Positions 1 through 10,512 of a stretch of 64,000 nt of DNA are shown piece after piece (within the stretch, counting starts at the first letter, position 1; each line of letters opens with the position of its first letter). The notes below the pieces were generated by a model, which was not told the origin of the DNA, made no database searches, and worked only from the letters and a program-made list of their open reading frames with translations. Source of the DNA: Ligustrum vulgare (taxonomy: Eukaryota > Streptophyta > Magnoliopsida > Lamiales > Oleaceae); NCBI GenBank assembly GCA_963555705.1, contig OY743181.1, positions 23,192,513-23,256,512 of the forward strand, given 5' to 3'. The position numbers were made by a program, and so were the translations under genes.

Positions 1-659
1 GATTTTAATGAGACAAATATTTTGTAACGTGTCATTCAAGGGAGAGTTGTGAAAAATATGTTATTAGTGAATAATATTTATACCATTACAGTCATAATTA
101 CTATTATCATTGTATCTCTAATTCTTTTTTATATATATGTGATTATAATCCATACATAAATACAAAACTTTATTGACTTCTCTATTATTATCTTCTTTCC
201 TCCCTAGTTTATAACAATGTTAAACAATTTTGGAACTTTTTACAATTAGAAAAACCTATTTTAATTGAACTGGATATAACATAACTTTGTATGAAATACA
301 TATGATAAAGTTTGTTTTAAAATAATTTCACCATTTAATATTAAGACTCTGTTTTATTTAAAGAAAAATTAGATTTTTGTAAATTTTGATAAATAATTAA
401 TAAAATATATGATTGAAAAGTTGTTCAAAGATATTAACTTCATAAAAATGTGTAATTTACAAAGCGTTCGGCGGCCCTTAGCCACCATTTTTTTTGTTTA
501 TTTTGATATTTTCTAGGTAATGTGTGGTTGAAAATTGGAGATAGAAAATGTTTGTAGTTAAAAAGTAGTTTGAGAAATTGTATTATTTATAAATTTGTTT
601 ATAAATTGTAATCATTGCGTAAAAGAATGGTGTGTTAAATATGTAAATATGATTAATTA
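1..659. other. AT-rich stretch, no gene seen
   Basis: Low-complexity AT-rich DNA with stops in all frames. I see no domain, RNA gene or repeat boundary. Confidence 0.6.
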
Positions 660-1260
660 AGCTTCTTGTACACTTTTTTGTATATCACTCACATGAGGTG
701 CATTATTTGAAGAACAATGCAATGTGTGCACCTTTATTTGTACACTTTTTGTACACCCCACTCACATAGGGTGAAACCTATTTACAGGGGATTAAAATAA
801 TCAGTCCCATGTGAGTGGGTGTATAATAAGTGTACAATAAAAAGTGTAAACATATGTTTATTCTTATTTTAATCCTCTATAACTGGATCTCACCCCCATG
901 TGAGTGATTGTACAAGATGTGTACACAAAAAAATGTATAAGTAACATGATTGTCATAATCCCTAAATGTTCGCCGTCTTTATTATTATTTTTTTTCGTGT
1001 GTACATCCACTCACATTGGGTGAACCCGATTATAGGGGAGAGTATGTTGAGATTCCTTATAAGCGCAGTTAAATACCAAGCTCTCAACACTCCACTGAGG
1101 TACATCCAAAATTTACCTTCTTTAAAAATCCTCAAGCAGAGGTTGCAGGGGCTTCTAAGGTTGAAGTTCAACATTTTTTCGATTATAGGGGAGATTAAAA
1201 TATTGCACCCCATGTGAGTAAGTGTATAAAAAAGGGTACACCAAAAAGTATACAGAGACT
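660..1260. repeat. Foldback repeat cluster built on CACTCACATGGGG
   Basis: The motif CACTCACAT or its complement occurs six times in alternating orientation (about 689, 752, 811, 899, 1010, 1213). Each copy is flanked by variants of TGTACAC and by AGGGGATTAAAAT-like blocks. This arrangement fits nested or tandem copies of a foldback MITE family. I could not define clean ends or a target duplication. The two ~83-codon ORFs at 962-1217 on opposite strands come from the symmetry of the repeat and are not genes. Confidence 0.55.
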
Positions 1261-1304
1261 TAATTCTATTTTTTAACCAAAAAATGTACTATATTAATAT
1301 AATA

Positions 1305-3012
1305 GGGGGTAATTGACGCAATTGGTCCCTACCTTTCACACTTATTGCGAAATTCGTCCTAACGTTTGTTTTTTTGGCAAATTCACTCTCACCTTCACCT
1401 TTTTTTTGTGTGCTAAAAACGTCATTACTGTCTAATTTCATCCAAAAATCCGTTAGTTGACCCAAAACACCTATTGACTAGTGCTGTTAATGGATCGGAT
1501 TTTAATCCGAACCCGATCTGAAATTCGATGAAATTAACGGGAGATAAATTTATGATCTCAATCCGATAACTCGATAAGGATCCGAATCTAATAATCCATT
1601 AACTAAATAGAACAAATATGGATATAAGTCAATCCGATCCGAAATTTTATAATAATATAATATATTTTACATATTATTATATAATTTTATTCCATATAAT
1701 TTTTTTCATTTTAAAACTTGTAATATATAAATATTGTTATAATTTTTTGAGATATTATGGTTTTATTTTTTATGAATGATATGAAATTGTAATTAATTAT
1801 ATGAGTAATTATTACTCATTAATATATAAACATTAAAAAAATTATGGTAAAAATAATTTCTGATCGGATATCTGATAATGTAGCAAATCGGATATAGATT
1901 TAATTATCAAAAATCCGTCGGATTATCGGATCCGATCGGATTGGATAAAGGCAGTTCTGATCCATATCTGATCTGTTTACAGCCCTACTATTAACTATTT
2001 TAATGAAGGACAAACAAGTCATTTCATACTATTTAATTTAAAATGATCTAATAGAAAAACAAAAAGAAATAAAAACAAAAAATGTTTGGTACTATTCATC
2101 TTCTTCTCCACTCCTCCACCCTCATCCAAAAACGAAGCTTCAGTTGAGATCAGTATCAATGGATTCTGAAACTAAAACGGTTCTCAATTAATCAAGAATT
2201 ACGGGGCGTCCCAAACCAATTTTTGTCTCTATTTAACTTTGCATAGGCATAGTTAAAGTTCCCTCTTTCTCTATATACATGAATTACGCAGCAAATAAGC
2301 TTTTGTAAGTTCTTTGTATTAGTATTATTGTGAGTATTATTCATTTATTTTCTTGAGTACTTAGTGTTGTTTGATGTGTATTTTAATTTGTTGAATTTGG
2401 TTCATAGAGAGCTAATAAACTTGTAATTGTTTCAAGGATTAAGGAATTTAATCATTGTTGTTGAAAAAAATTGCGATTTTTTTAAATCTGATTTTGTTGT
2501 TATCACGTAGACTGTAATTGATTAATCCGTGTTCCCCTCTTCATATAGACATAGATTCCAAGCTTTTCATATTCCCGTCTATTATTATGTTTCTCTCGTT
2601 GACTAACTCCACGTTCCTCTCTTCATGAGCTGCAGAGAGTAGAAAGTGCTTTTGGCTCTCTGTTTTTCAGCTTTAGCTGAGGGGTTGGAGATGGCCAGAA
2701 GGGGAATGGGGGTGGGAAATTGAGTGGGTGGATATGGAGGGGGAAGAAGATGAACATTGCCAAACCTTTTTTGTTTTTGTTTTCTTTTTAGATCATTTTA
2801 AATTAAATAATATGAAATGACTTGCTTATCTTTCATTAAAATAGTCAATACGTGATTTTTGGATCAAGTAACTGATTTTTGGATGGAATAAGACGGCAAA
2901 GATGTTTTTAGCAAAAAAAAATGAAGGTAAGAGCGAATTTGCCAAAAAATCAAACGTTGGAACGAATTTTGCAATAAGTGTGAAAGATAGGGACCAGTTG
3001 CACCAATTACCC
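1305..3012. mobile_element. Long-terminal-inverted-repeat DNA element (MULE or foldback type)
   Basis: The left end (GGGTAATTG, then GGTCCCTACCTTTCACACTT) is repeated inverted at the right end. The arms stay alignable for about 260 bp each: 1305-1478 plus 1996-2090 on the left, and about 2768-3012 on the right. Both arms end internally in an A/C-rich stretch. A 5-bp TAATA lies outside each end (1300-1304 and 3013-3017), a plausible target duplication, although Mutator elements usually make 9 bp. The ~680-bp core (2090-2767) holds no long ORF, so the element is non-autonomous. A hAT MITE is inserted in the left arm. The superfamily is uncertain. Confidence 0.7.
1479..1987. mobile_element. Non-autonomous hAT MITE, nested
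   Basis: The ends are TAGTGCTGTTAATGGATCGG and, inverted, TAGGGCTGTAAACAGATC, typical of plant hAT MITEs rich in GGATCGGATC blocks. The flanking 8-bp direct repeats are CTATTGAC (1471-1478) and CTATTAAC (1988-1995), 7 of 8 identical. Removing the insert restores the left arm of the surrounding foldback element, so this insertion is younger. No coding capacity. Confidence 0.8.
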
Positions 3013-3254
3013 TAATAAAAAAGAAAAATCCCAAAGATAATTGGGGGTCCTGGACCCCATCGAACCCCCCTTTGACTTCGTCCCTGCTTCATGGGTATCG
3101 GAGCAATATTGTGACATCAAAAATGCTACTTGTACATATTTGTTGACATGAAGGTTGACATAATGTGATGTGGAAGTATGTGGAGTATTGATTTAAATGA
3201 TGATATGATGTGTAAGAAGTCAGGATTGCACCACGTATACATTATGTTAACTTA
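3013..3254. other. Spacer, no gene seen
   Basis: Short AT-rich spacer between the long-TIR element and the Helitron-like element. Nothing recognisable. Confidence 0.5.
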
Positions 3255-3353
3255 TCTATACCACTTCTAAAAGTGACTTAAAAGGAGAAATTTTTTGGAC
3301 GATTCTACCATTACAAGTTTTTTATATTTTCATATTTACCCTTAATGTTAATT

Positions 3354-4212
3354 AATGAATAGTTAGTTTTTAATATTTTATCAACAATGTCATTAATCTC
3401 AATACATTTATACTCTAAACTCTTTATTTTCTTACTAAAACTCTTTCAAATAAAGCATAAAACTTTCAATTCTCATTTAGATTTTTTTTGTTGCTTATTT
3501 CAAATTATTATTTATTCTTAATAAACATAAATATAATTATATTAATATACTATCATAAAGAAATAGTGAAAAAAATTCGGTTATGATTTTTTTTATGAAA
3601 TTGAAATTCTCATTTTTAAATAAATATTAGTATATTTTCATCATTAAAAAAGTCGTGAGAAATATTAATAGTATATTCTATTATTTTTTTTTCGTTTATC
3701 AACAATGTCATTAATTCAATAAGAATATATATGACCCACACTCTTAATAAAACCACATACATTATGACATTCAATTAAATACATAGTTATTTTTTAATAT
3801 TATTTTTTCTCATTTTATCAACAATATCATTAATCTCAATGCATTTCTCACTAATTCTTTTTTTAAATAAAGCCTAAAACTTTCAATTCTCATTTTTATT
3901 TTATGTTGTTTATTTCAAATTATTATTTATTCTCACTAAACATAAATACAATTATATTAGTACACTTTCATAAAGGAAATAGTGAAAATTTCGGTTATGA
4001 TTTTTTCATGAAATTGAAATTAGCATTCTTAATTAAATATTAATATATTTTCATCATTAAGGAAGTTGTGAGAAATATGAATAGTATATTTTTTGAATTA
4101 TATTTTTAATATTCTATTATTTTTTTCATCTTTCAACAATATCATTAATTCAATAAGAATATTTACAACATTCACTCTATAACCAAAATCACATAGATTA
4201 TAACATTCAATC
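3354..4212. repeat. Two diverged tandem units of about 425 bp
   Basis: Sequence from 3354 (tagttagtttttaatat) recurs from about 3778. Both units contain TCAACAATRTCATTAATCTC, then AAACTTTCAATTCTCATTT, then CGGTTATGATTTTTT, in the same order. A shorter sub-repeat (ATCAACAATRTCATTAAT) occurs twice per unit. The units are non-coding and lie in the Helitron-like element. Confidence 0.75.
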
Positions 4213-4602
4213 AAATACATTTACATAGTTACATAATTCACAATATTACTATTCACTAACACATTTATAATTTCAAGAATCCTTAATATTTATATATGTT
4301 TTTACACTAAAATAAATTTAATACAACCTATACTATAGTCCAATATAGCCCACTATAAATTCAAAAGTGGTTCAAAGCCTAACATCATATTTTGCTGAAC
4401 TTTTTTAGTCATTATTTCTCTCAAATTTGGATTTTTAATAAATCGAATGTTTTTGTCCTAAAATAAAAGCATTAATAATATCATATGTTGTTACGAAATT
4501 TTACCGCACATGATGAAGATTGAGTATAAAAATTTCAATATTTGTACATATTTCGTTGAAACCTATATATACCAATGGAAGTTTTAATACTTTTTTTGAA
4601 TT

Positions 4603-5505
4603 TTGATTAATGAAGATTTGATATTTCTCATTATATTTGTATATCTTTATTTTAATAACTTTTCGATATTAAACAAATATGTTATCTTTTTTAATACTTG
4701 CATGGTACCGATTCTTGCTATACTATTTTGGACTACAATTGAAAATTTTACCCTCACGCTTCAAAAAGGAAAAATATATAAACTTTATCATGAAAAGATT
4801 AGACCAATAGTAATCATATATTTTCAAATGTACATGATGAAATTGAAATCAACTTGACGACAAATAACAATATTGGAGAGAATGAAGATGACATCTATCA
4901 AATTCATGCATTGATGAATTCTCACAAATTTCAATCTTTGCTATGAAGGAAAAAAAAATTTGGTATTAAATCTTCATTGACAATTTTTTTTCTCTTTTTT
5001 ATAATATTTCAAATATTATATAAGTAAAATCTATCATTTATTCCCAAATATTATCGATATTGTTCTCGATGTAAAGCTTATATTTGCTTTTATCAAACAA
5101 GTGAGTCTGGCCAAGATTTTGAATGAAAATTTTACCATCACGCTTCAGAAAGGAAAAATATATCAGCTTTATCATGAAAACATTAGACCAATAGTAATCA
5201 TATATTTCCAAATGTACACGATGAAATTGAAATCAACTTGATGACAAATAACAATATTGAAGAGAATGAAGATGACATCTATCAAATTCATGTATTGATG
5301 AATTCTCACAAGTTTCAAACTTTGTTACGAAGGAAAAATATTTGGTATTAAATCTTCATTGACAATTTTTTTCTTCCTTTTTATAATATTTCAAATATTA
5401 TATAAGTAAAATCTATCATTCATTCCCAAATATTATCGATATTGTTAACGTGAAGCTCATATTTGCTTTCATCTAATAAGTGAGTTTAACCAAGATTTTG
5501 AAAGA
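4603..5505 (+). pseudogene. Duplicated coding-like fragment, possibly RPA/OB-fold (DUF223) relic carried by the Helitron
   Basis: Two ~384-bp units (4741-5124 and 5125 to about 5505) are in tandem. In the same frame both encode ENFT-TLQKGKIY-LYHE-IRPIVIIYFQMY-MKLKST, then stop. Most differences between the copies are conservative at protein level, which suggests descent from a coding exon. The pattern (short acidic lead, KGKIY, IRP, FQMY, later EENEDD and H-KFQ in another frame) faintly resembles the N-terminal OB-fold of replication protein A-like genes that plant Helitrons commonly carry. That identity is a guess. The first copy lies in an 84-codon ORF (4603-4857) with a hydrophobic, probably spurious, N-terminus. 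Confidence 0.3.
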
Positions 5506-5684
5506 GAATAAAATTTGGTCTCAAAAATTTTGTTTAAATGTTAAAAATTATTAGATTTTCTTAATTCTATTTGTCTTGCATGTTTGACTAATTTTCTTGA
5601 GAAAAAACTTGAATTTGTCATACATAATTTCTAAAATTTACTTTATGTTAACAATTAACGTGCAACACGCGTTTAGACAATTAG

Positions 5685-6045
5685 TATGTTAAAATATATG
5701 TACATATAGCAAGGTTGATTGTGACATACAAATATAAGTTGTTTACTTAATTCTCTCGTCAATCTCTTATAATCATAGAATACCAAGAGACGTTATTTTT
5801 TGACAAAATTTTATCACCATATTTATAATTGGAGATGACAAACAAAAAAAAAAAACAGTAAAATAAAATAAAAAACCCTATCTCTAACATGGGCAAGTTC
5901 GGGGTGGGTCTCGGTTGCTACGCCCAAAAAATAAAAAAAATAAACGGGGCGGTTTCCCCGACCTGAAATTAGTGGGAAGGGGCATGGGGAAAGGTTACTC
6001 ACCTCATTGTCATCCTATTTATAATCATGTGAAAATTGTATAATG
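5685..6045. other. Spacer with a GC-rich repeat fragment
   Basis: The AT-rich spacer ends in a GC-rich tract at about 5888-5995 (GGGCAAGTTCGGGGTGGG, GGGGCGGTTTCCCCGACC). This resembles the internal GGGGCGGG-type repeats of plant hAT-like non-autonomous elements. The LTR element at 6046 inserted next to it at TAATG (6041-6045). Confidence 0.45.
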
Positions 6046-6253
6046 TGTTATAAAATCATCGAAATCATAAGAACAACATAGAGAGAGAAATGGAGAGAGT
6101 TTAGAGGAGAGAATTTCTCTTCAAGAATTGGTGTAATAAATTGGTAAGTATAGGCTCCTATTTATAGGAGTGGACAATGGCACAATCGTAATATTGTAAA
6201 GTTTACAGGGATATAATGGTAATGTCATTCACATATATACATTATTTATAACA
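6046..6253 (-). repeat. 3' LTR of the LOG-carrying element
   Basis: 208 bp, TGTTATAAA...TTTATAACA. The ends are perfect 9-bp inverted repeats, longer than the usual TG/CA. It is identical to the right LTR except at 6131. The adjacent polypurine tract shows it is the 3' LTR. Confidence 0.92.
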
Positions 6254-6262
6254 CTCCCCCTT
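6254..6262 (-). other. Polypurine tract
   Basis: Reads AAGGGGGAG on the minus strand, immediately before the 3' LTR. This is the plus-strand primer site and fixes the element's orientation. Confidence 0.85.
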
Positions 6263-6280
6263 GAATGACATATTACGCAA

Positions 6281-6985
6281 TTGTCTGCCTCGTTAAAACC
6301 TTGCTAAGAAAACCCAATGGGATAAAACTTGAGCGAAGGAAAAAGAGTACAGTTGCTCCCCCTGATATTGGCCATCGTCAATCGTTGAGTCTTAATGTTC
6401 AAGTAGAACAAATCATGTATTGAATCTTTGAAGTTCTTCAGTGCTTCAGTGCTGCCTCGTTAAAACCTTGTCAGTAAAACCCAATGGGACAAAATCTGAA
6501 CGAAGGAAAAAGAGTACAGCCGCTGCCTCGTTAAAACCTTGTCAGGAAAACCCTGTGGGACAAAACCTGGACGAAGGAAAAAGAGTACAGCATGACAGCA
6601 TGATTCTCCCCCTGAAGTGTGCAATCAAGTATTCATGAACCTTTTGAATAATGATATCATCTTTCTTCTGGAATATATATGAAAATCTTCTTGTGTGTAG
6701 TCGATATCATAACATTCTTCATAAGATGTGTATGATTTTCTTCATTTGTTGATATCATTCCAGTATAACAATGTGTTGCTGAATTATAGCTTGTTGATAG
6801 CTATGATGATGCCTCAAAAACCTTGCTAGGAAAACCCTGTGGGACAAAACCTCAGCGAAGGGAAAAAGAGTGCATTATTCTCATTAATTTTCATCAATAT
6901 GCCTCAACTGTTGCCTCATTAAAAAACTTGCTATGAAAACCCTGTGGGACAAAACCTCAGCTAAGGGAAAAAGAGTGCAACGCGT
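6281..6985 (-). repeat. Five copies of a ~65-bp conserved 3'-region repeat
   Basis: The unit GCCTCGTTAAAACCTTG...AAAACCC...TGGGA...AAAAAGAGT begins near 6284, 6452, 6523, 6811 and 6902. The first four are partly tandem. The complement (ACTCTTTTTCC...TTTTGTCCCA...GGGTTTT...AAGGTTTT) resembles a motif commonly seen near the 3' end of plant copia elements. Each copy centres on a CCC-N3-GGG palindrome. Function unknown. Confidence 0.7.
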
Positions 6986-7049
6986 ATTTATTCCTTTCAT
7001 GGAATATTACATGTATATTGGTGCAATCACGAATCTTTTCATTGTATTT

Positions 7050-7241
7050 TTCACTTCTGGTGAATAATCAAATTTAGAATTCACTTCTGGTGAATAATCA
7101 AATCTATAATTCACTTTCATAGATTGCATCTTTCACTTCTAGTGAATAATTAAATATTCATTTTCAAATTCACTTCTAGTGAATAATCAATTTCAAATTC
7201 ACTTCTGGTGAATATTCATTTTCGTATTCACTTCTAGTGAA
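7050..7241. repeat. Hairpin cluster 1: six TTCAC-loop-GTGAA units
   Basis: Perfect 5-bp inverted arms TTCAC/GTGAA flank a 5-nt loop TTCTG or TTCTA at 7050, 7080, 7132, 7169, 7198 and 7227 (15 nt each), separated by AT-rich spacers with AATAATCAA. They belong to the element-wide hairpin family described under findings. Confidence 0.85.
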
Positions 7242-7727
7242 TAATCAATTTCCCAGATGTCATAAATAGTACACTCCAATTTCACTTTCAACATATTATA
7301 TCATGGAGTCATTTGTATCATTCTATAGTGATACTAATCTGGGCATATTGAATCTTTCAATGATTTATACATGTATGTTCTTGCACTTTATAAACTGCAA
7401 TTTCTAATTTTGCAGGAGCATAATCAATCATTGAAATAGATATCAATTTCGACATATAATCTACAATCATTTTACTTGAAATCCCAACGTACCGCGATCA
7501 ACTGGTACATCAAAGAATACTCCCAAAGTACCGAGATGAGAATCATACATTTTGATCTCACTCATTGGTATATCAAGGAGCTCAAGCTAGTGATTTAGAC
7601 TATAGTCTATCCACCATATGTCATGCCAGTTCTATGAAAAATTTCGCGCGCAACTAGTCGTCTTTTACGACTGTGAAATATTTTTCATTTGTACATATAA
7701 TTACTGGCTTTACACATTTAAGCATTT

Positions 7728-8036
7728 GGACTTCAGGTCCTTGAACAATAATCCCTACATTAGGGTTTCATACTTGGCCAAAGAATTATGATTTCATCAA
7801 TCTTATTTCATAAGAGGGTATGCAGTCGACTTATTTATCGATTCCATCTCAATATAACGTGGAGAGATCTCTTTATATGTTCTATCATCAGGTACCTGAA
7901 TATCTCATCATTTGACTATGTCCCTTTTACTTACTTTGAGTATTTAGCCTCAAAGGAATCATTTCAATCATTCAAGAGATATTTATTTTTGGAATCGATA
8001 GTCATTATGCTTCAGGCATAATTACGCTTCAGGCGT
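7728..8036. repeat. Hairpin group 2: GGAC, TATGC and ACGC stems
   Basis: GGAC-TTCAG-GTCC (7728-7740), TATGC-TTCAG-GCATA (8006-8020) and ACGC-TTCAG-GCGT (8024-8036). The loop TTCAG is constant while the stems differ completely and stay fully paired. Confidence 0.8.
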
Positions 8037-8291
8037 GTTTTCACCATAATGTTCTCAAATATTATCAATCGGCTAAAATGCCATAACACATGTCATTCTT
8101 TTAGGGATGTAATTTCAATCATATATCTCAGTGCGCTTTGGTGGAGTGTATGCATATCGCACTTTTACAAATAATAAAGCTTCTTGAGCTATTCCCTGTT
8201 TGACATAGAATATTGTTGTATGATAAACAATTTCTGAATAAGTTATTCTCATAGAAAATAATTTGGAACTTTTGATAATCTAACCGTTTAT

Positions 8292-8498
8292 TATAGAACT
8301 TCTGGTTCTATACGATTTTATTTCATTTCTATGTATGAATATTTGATTCAATACAATATCGCTAAACTTCTGGTTCAATACAATGTATATTTCATTTATG
8401 AGCTTCTGGTTCATACTATATACATATTTCACTTGTACGTATGAACTTCTGGTTCAATAAGATATTTCACTTGTACATATGTATGAACTTCTGGTTCA
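8292..8498. repeat. Hairpin group 3: stems ending GAAC-TTCTG-GTTC
   Basis: TATAGAAC-TTCTG-GTTCTATA (8292-8312, 8-bp arms), TATGAGC-TTCTG-GTTCATA (8397-8415, one G-T wobble), TGAAC-TTCTG-GTTCA (8442-8456 and 8484-8498), plus a weak AAC-TTCTG-GTT at 8365-8375. Confidence 0.8.
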
Positions 8499-8794
8499 AT
8501 ACAACATTTATTTCATCAGTATTCTATATAGTTCAAATCAGTATACCTTTATTACTTTTAGTATACCGAAAAATCAGGTACAATATCCAAGGAAATATCT
8601 CATAATCTCAATCTTGTCGCCAAATCTTCCCTTATATCGAAAAAGGTAATGGCATATTATCTCACCTTTTCAATAATTTATTCCATTATTTCTTGATGGA
8701 ATCCATATCACTGACACGCGGAGCCGCCGCTCTTTTACGCGTTGAATAATGCATTTAAATAGATGATTTGGGAAGAAGGCTAGATCCATCAAAA

Positions 8795-9340
8795 ATGGAT
8801 ATCATACTTTCAAATATTCGCAAATATTATTCCAATCTTCCAGTAAATGATTTGAGAAAAATTTATCGAATTAGGCTCGAAAGATTGAGGTTGCTGATGG
8901 ATCATGGCATGCCAGAAGATGTTCGCTGGTTGATCGAAGCAAAAGTTCGATTAGCTGGTGAATTACCAGATTCATTTTCTAAGCACAAGCCTGGCTTAGG
9001 TAAGAGTACTTTTGCAAAGAAGCGAAGAGCAAAAAGATTAAATAGTTGCTACAAATGTGCTCGATGGACATGTGATACCCGTTGTAAATCAATAGGATAT
9101 TCATCCATAAATCGAGATGATAAGATAGACTTCATTAAGGGTGGACTGAGTAAGGAGTCATTGGATGATATCCGATTGACTCTTGAGACGCACCCTAGTG
9201 GATATGTGCAGCGTGAGCTACTATCTTTATGGGCTAAATTCATCAGCGATAAAGAGAGATATAGTCTCAAAAATATAATAGCAAAAGATCCTGTTTGCCA
9301 TGCTGTTATAAACAATGATGCTTTGGCTATGCAGCATTAA
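8795..9340 (+). CDS. Hypothetical protein in the LTR element (181 residues)
   Basis: The open frame extends upstream to 8759, but the first ATG is at 8795 (MDIILSNIRKYYSN...); the stop is at 9338-9340. I do not recognise the family. The product is soluble and basic with no membrane segment. The N-terminal half looks helical (repeated LRKIYRIRLERLRLL). A lysine/arginine-rich KKRRAKR precedes a compact cysteine cluster CYKCARWTCDTRC (about residues 84-96), which could bind zinc, then an acidic C-terminal region (about 105-181). It lies 249 bp upstream of the LOG-like pseudogene on the same strand, and both are antisense to the element. It may be a second captured fragment, part of the same captured transcript, or an element-specific protein. 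AAG|GTAAATC just after the stop looks like a splice donor, so this could be one exon. An intact 182-codon frame in AT-rich DNA is unlikely by chance. Confidence 0.5.
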   Translation: MDIILSNIRKYYSNLPVNDLRKIYRIRLERLRLLMDHGMPEDVRWLIEAKVRLAGELPDSFSKHKPGLGKSTFAKKRRAKRLNSCYKCARWTCDTRCKSIGYSSINRDDKIDFIKGGLSKESLDDIRLTLETHPSGYVQRELLSLWAKFISDKERYSLKNIIAKDPVCHAVINNDALAMQH

Positions 9341-9588
9341 TACAAGGTAAATCATTTGATATATATGCACATATAAAATATTTTTTCTGTTTCCTTTCAC
9401 GAGTTTTGATAAAGGCTGGTTAAAAATATTAAATCGCCGAAAGGTGAGTAGGATGATTTTGTCAAAAGTAAATCTTCACTTTTTCGAAAAACGACCAGTA
9501 AATAGTGAAGTTTTTCGGTTTTAAATAGCCAAACATTTTTCATAGTTCATGCATCCCAAAATAACATTTTCCTTCTTTACTTTCAAAA

Positions 9589-10242
9589 ATGGAAGGACCA
9601 AAATTTCGACAGATCAAAACTATCTGTGTATTTTGTGGATCAAAAGTGGGATAAGGTTTTGGGTATCTAGAAGCAGCCGTGGATTTAGGAAAGAAATTGG
9701 GAGAGAAAGGTATCACTCTCGTGTATGGAGGAGGTAGCAGTGGATTGATGAGTTGTGTTTCACAATCCGCTCTAGTAGAGAAAGCAAGAGTGATAGGTGT
9801 TATACCTACTCCTTTAGCTGATATTGCAGGCAAAACACGAGGGCATGAAGTACAAACCTTATCTATCCATGAACGCATAACTTGCATGTTATATGGTTCT
9901 GATGCCTTCATAGCCCTGCCTGGAGGTTTTGGTACTTTAGAAGAAATCTTTAATATTACTTCATGGGCTCAACTAGATCTCCATACTAAGCCTATAGGGC
10001 TTTTAAATGTAAACAATTTTTTTGATGGTTTGCTAACATTTCTTGATTATGCTGTGGAACAGGGATTCATATCTCCATTTTCTAGGAGAATCCTTATTTC
10101 TGCTCCTACTATCGAGGAACTGCTGGATAAGTTGCAATCATATATTCCAATACAAGATCCAGCAGGAGTAAAGATAGATTGGTCGCAAGGAAGGGGAATC
10201 AAGCGAAAATGGAGTCCGGTTAATGTAAATTTATCTTTGTGA
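9589..10242 (+). pseudogene. LOG-family cytokinin riboside 5'-monophosphate phosphoribohydrolase, intronless pseudogene
   Basis: LOG enzymes hydrolyse cytokinin riboside monophosphates to active free-base cytokinins in the cytosol. From ATG 9589 the frame reads into the conserved CVFCGS strand, then meets TAA at 9652-9654 (codon 22). The rest is open to TGA at 10240-10242 and keeps the family signatures: YGGGSSGLM, an HERITCML helix with the conserved arginine, and PGGFGTLEE, the phosphoribohydrolase motif with its catalytic glutamate. The C-terminus (IDWS...IKRKW...LSL) matches the LOGL10-like subgroup as I remember it, so I use no symbol. At 217 codons plus the stop it is full family length. 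Plant LOG genes contain several introns; this copy has none, so it looks like a captured cDNA. It lies antisense within the LTR element. The early stop should abolish function unless translation restarts downstream (next in-frame ATG 9748, which would lose the first strands). Confidence 0.88.
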
Positions 10243-10255
10243 ACTCTAGAATAGG

Positions 10256-10455
10256 TGGTGGTAGAGTACGGAGTATTCTCACTCTTGAGACACACCATAA
10301 ATTTCTAGGATTTTATCAATGTATTAATCTTGTGTACCTCAAAGATTTAAAGTGGTAGAGTATGGAGTATTTCTTACTCTTGAAACACACTTTTTTCTTT
10401 ATTTCCTCAAAAGGTCAGAGGTGGTAGGATACGGCTACTCCCGAAACACATCTCT
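10256..10455 (+). repeat. Three ~40-bp repeats downstream of LOG
   Basis: GTGGTAGAGTACGGAGTATT, followed by ACTC-TTGAGACACAC, occurs at about 10256, 10352 and (diverged) 10420, with 50-95 bp between starts. Non-coding; origin unknown. Confidence 0.65.
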
Positions 10456-10512
10456 AATTTTGAGGATCATAAATGTTTTCCCCTTTTGCATTTTGCATGT
10501 ATGTCTCGTTTA

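Larger units (their letters stand above)
3255..5684 (+). mobile_element. Non-autonomous Helitron-like element
   Basis: The 5' end TCTATACCACTTCTAAAAG follows an A. The sequence after it (GGAGAAATTTTTTGGA, a CATTTACCCTTA-like run) resembles 5' ends of plant Helitrons. The 3' end has a short hairpin (CGTG-CAA-CACG at 5660-5670), then 14 bases, then TTAG followed by T, close to the CTRR|T rule. No terminal inverted repeat or target duplication is expected. The inside contains two tandem duplications (units of about 425 and 384 bp) and no Rep/helicase. The 3' terminal tetranucleotide is TTAG rather than CTRR, so the exact end is provisional. Confidence 0.55.

Noticed and set aside
962..1217. Overlapping 83-codon ORFs on both strands
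   Set aside because: Arise from the symmetric foldback repeats; no domain.
7050..7241. CRISPR-like array (short repeats with spacers)
   Set aside because: Repeats are 15-nt hairpins with irregular AT-rich spacers in plant DNA, without any cas genes.
9589..10242. Functional host LOG gene
   Set aside because: No introns, stop at codon 22, and placed between the LTRs of a young retroelement; a captured pseudogene fits better.
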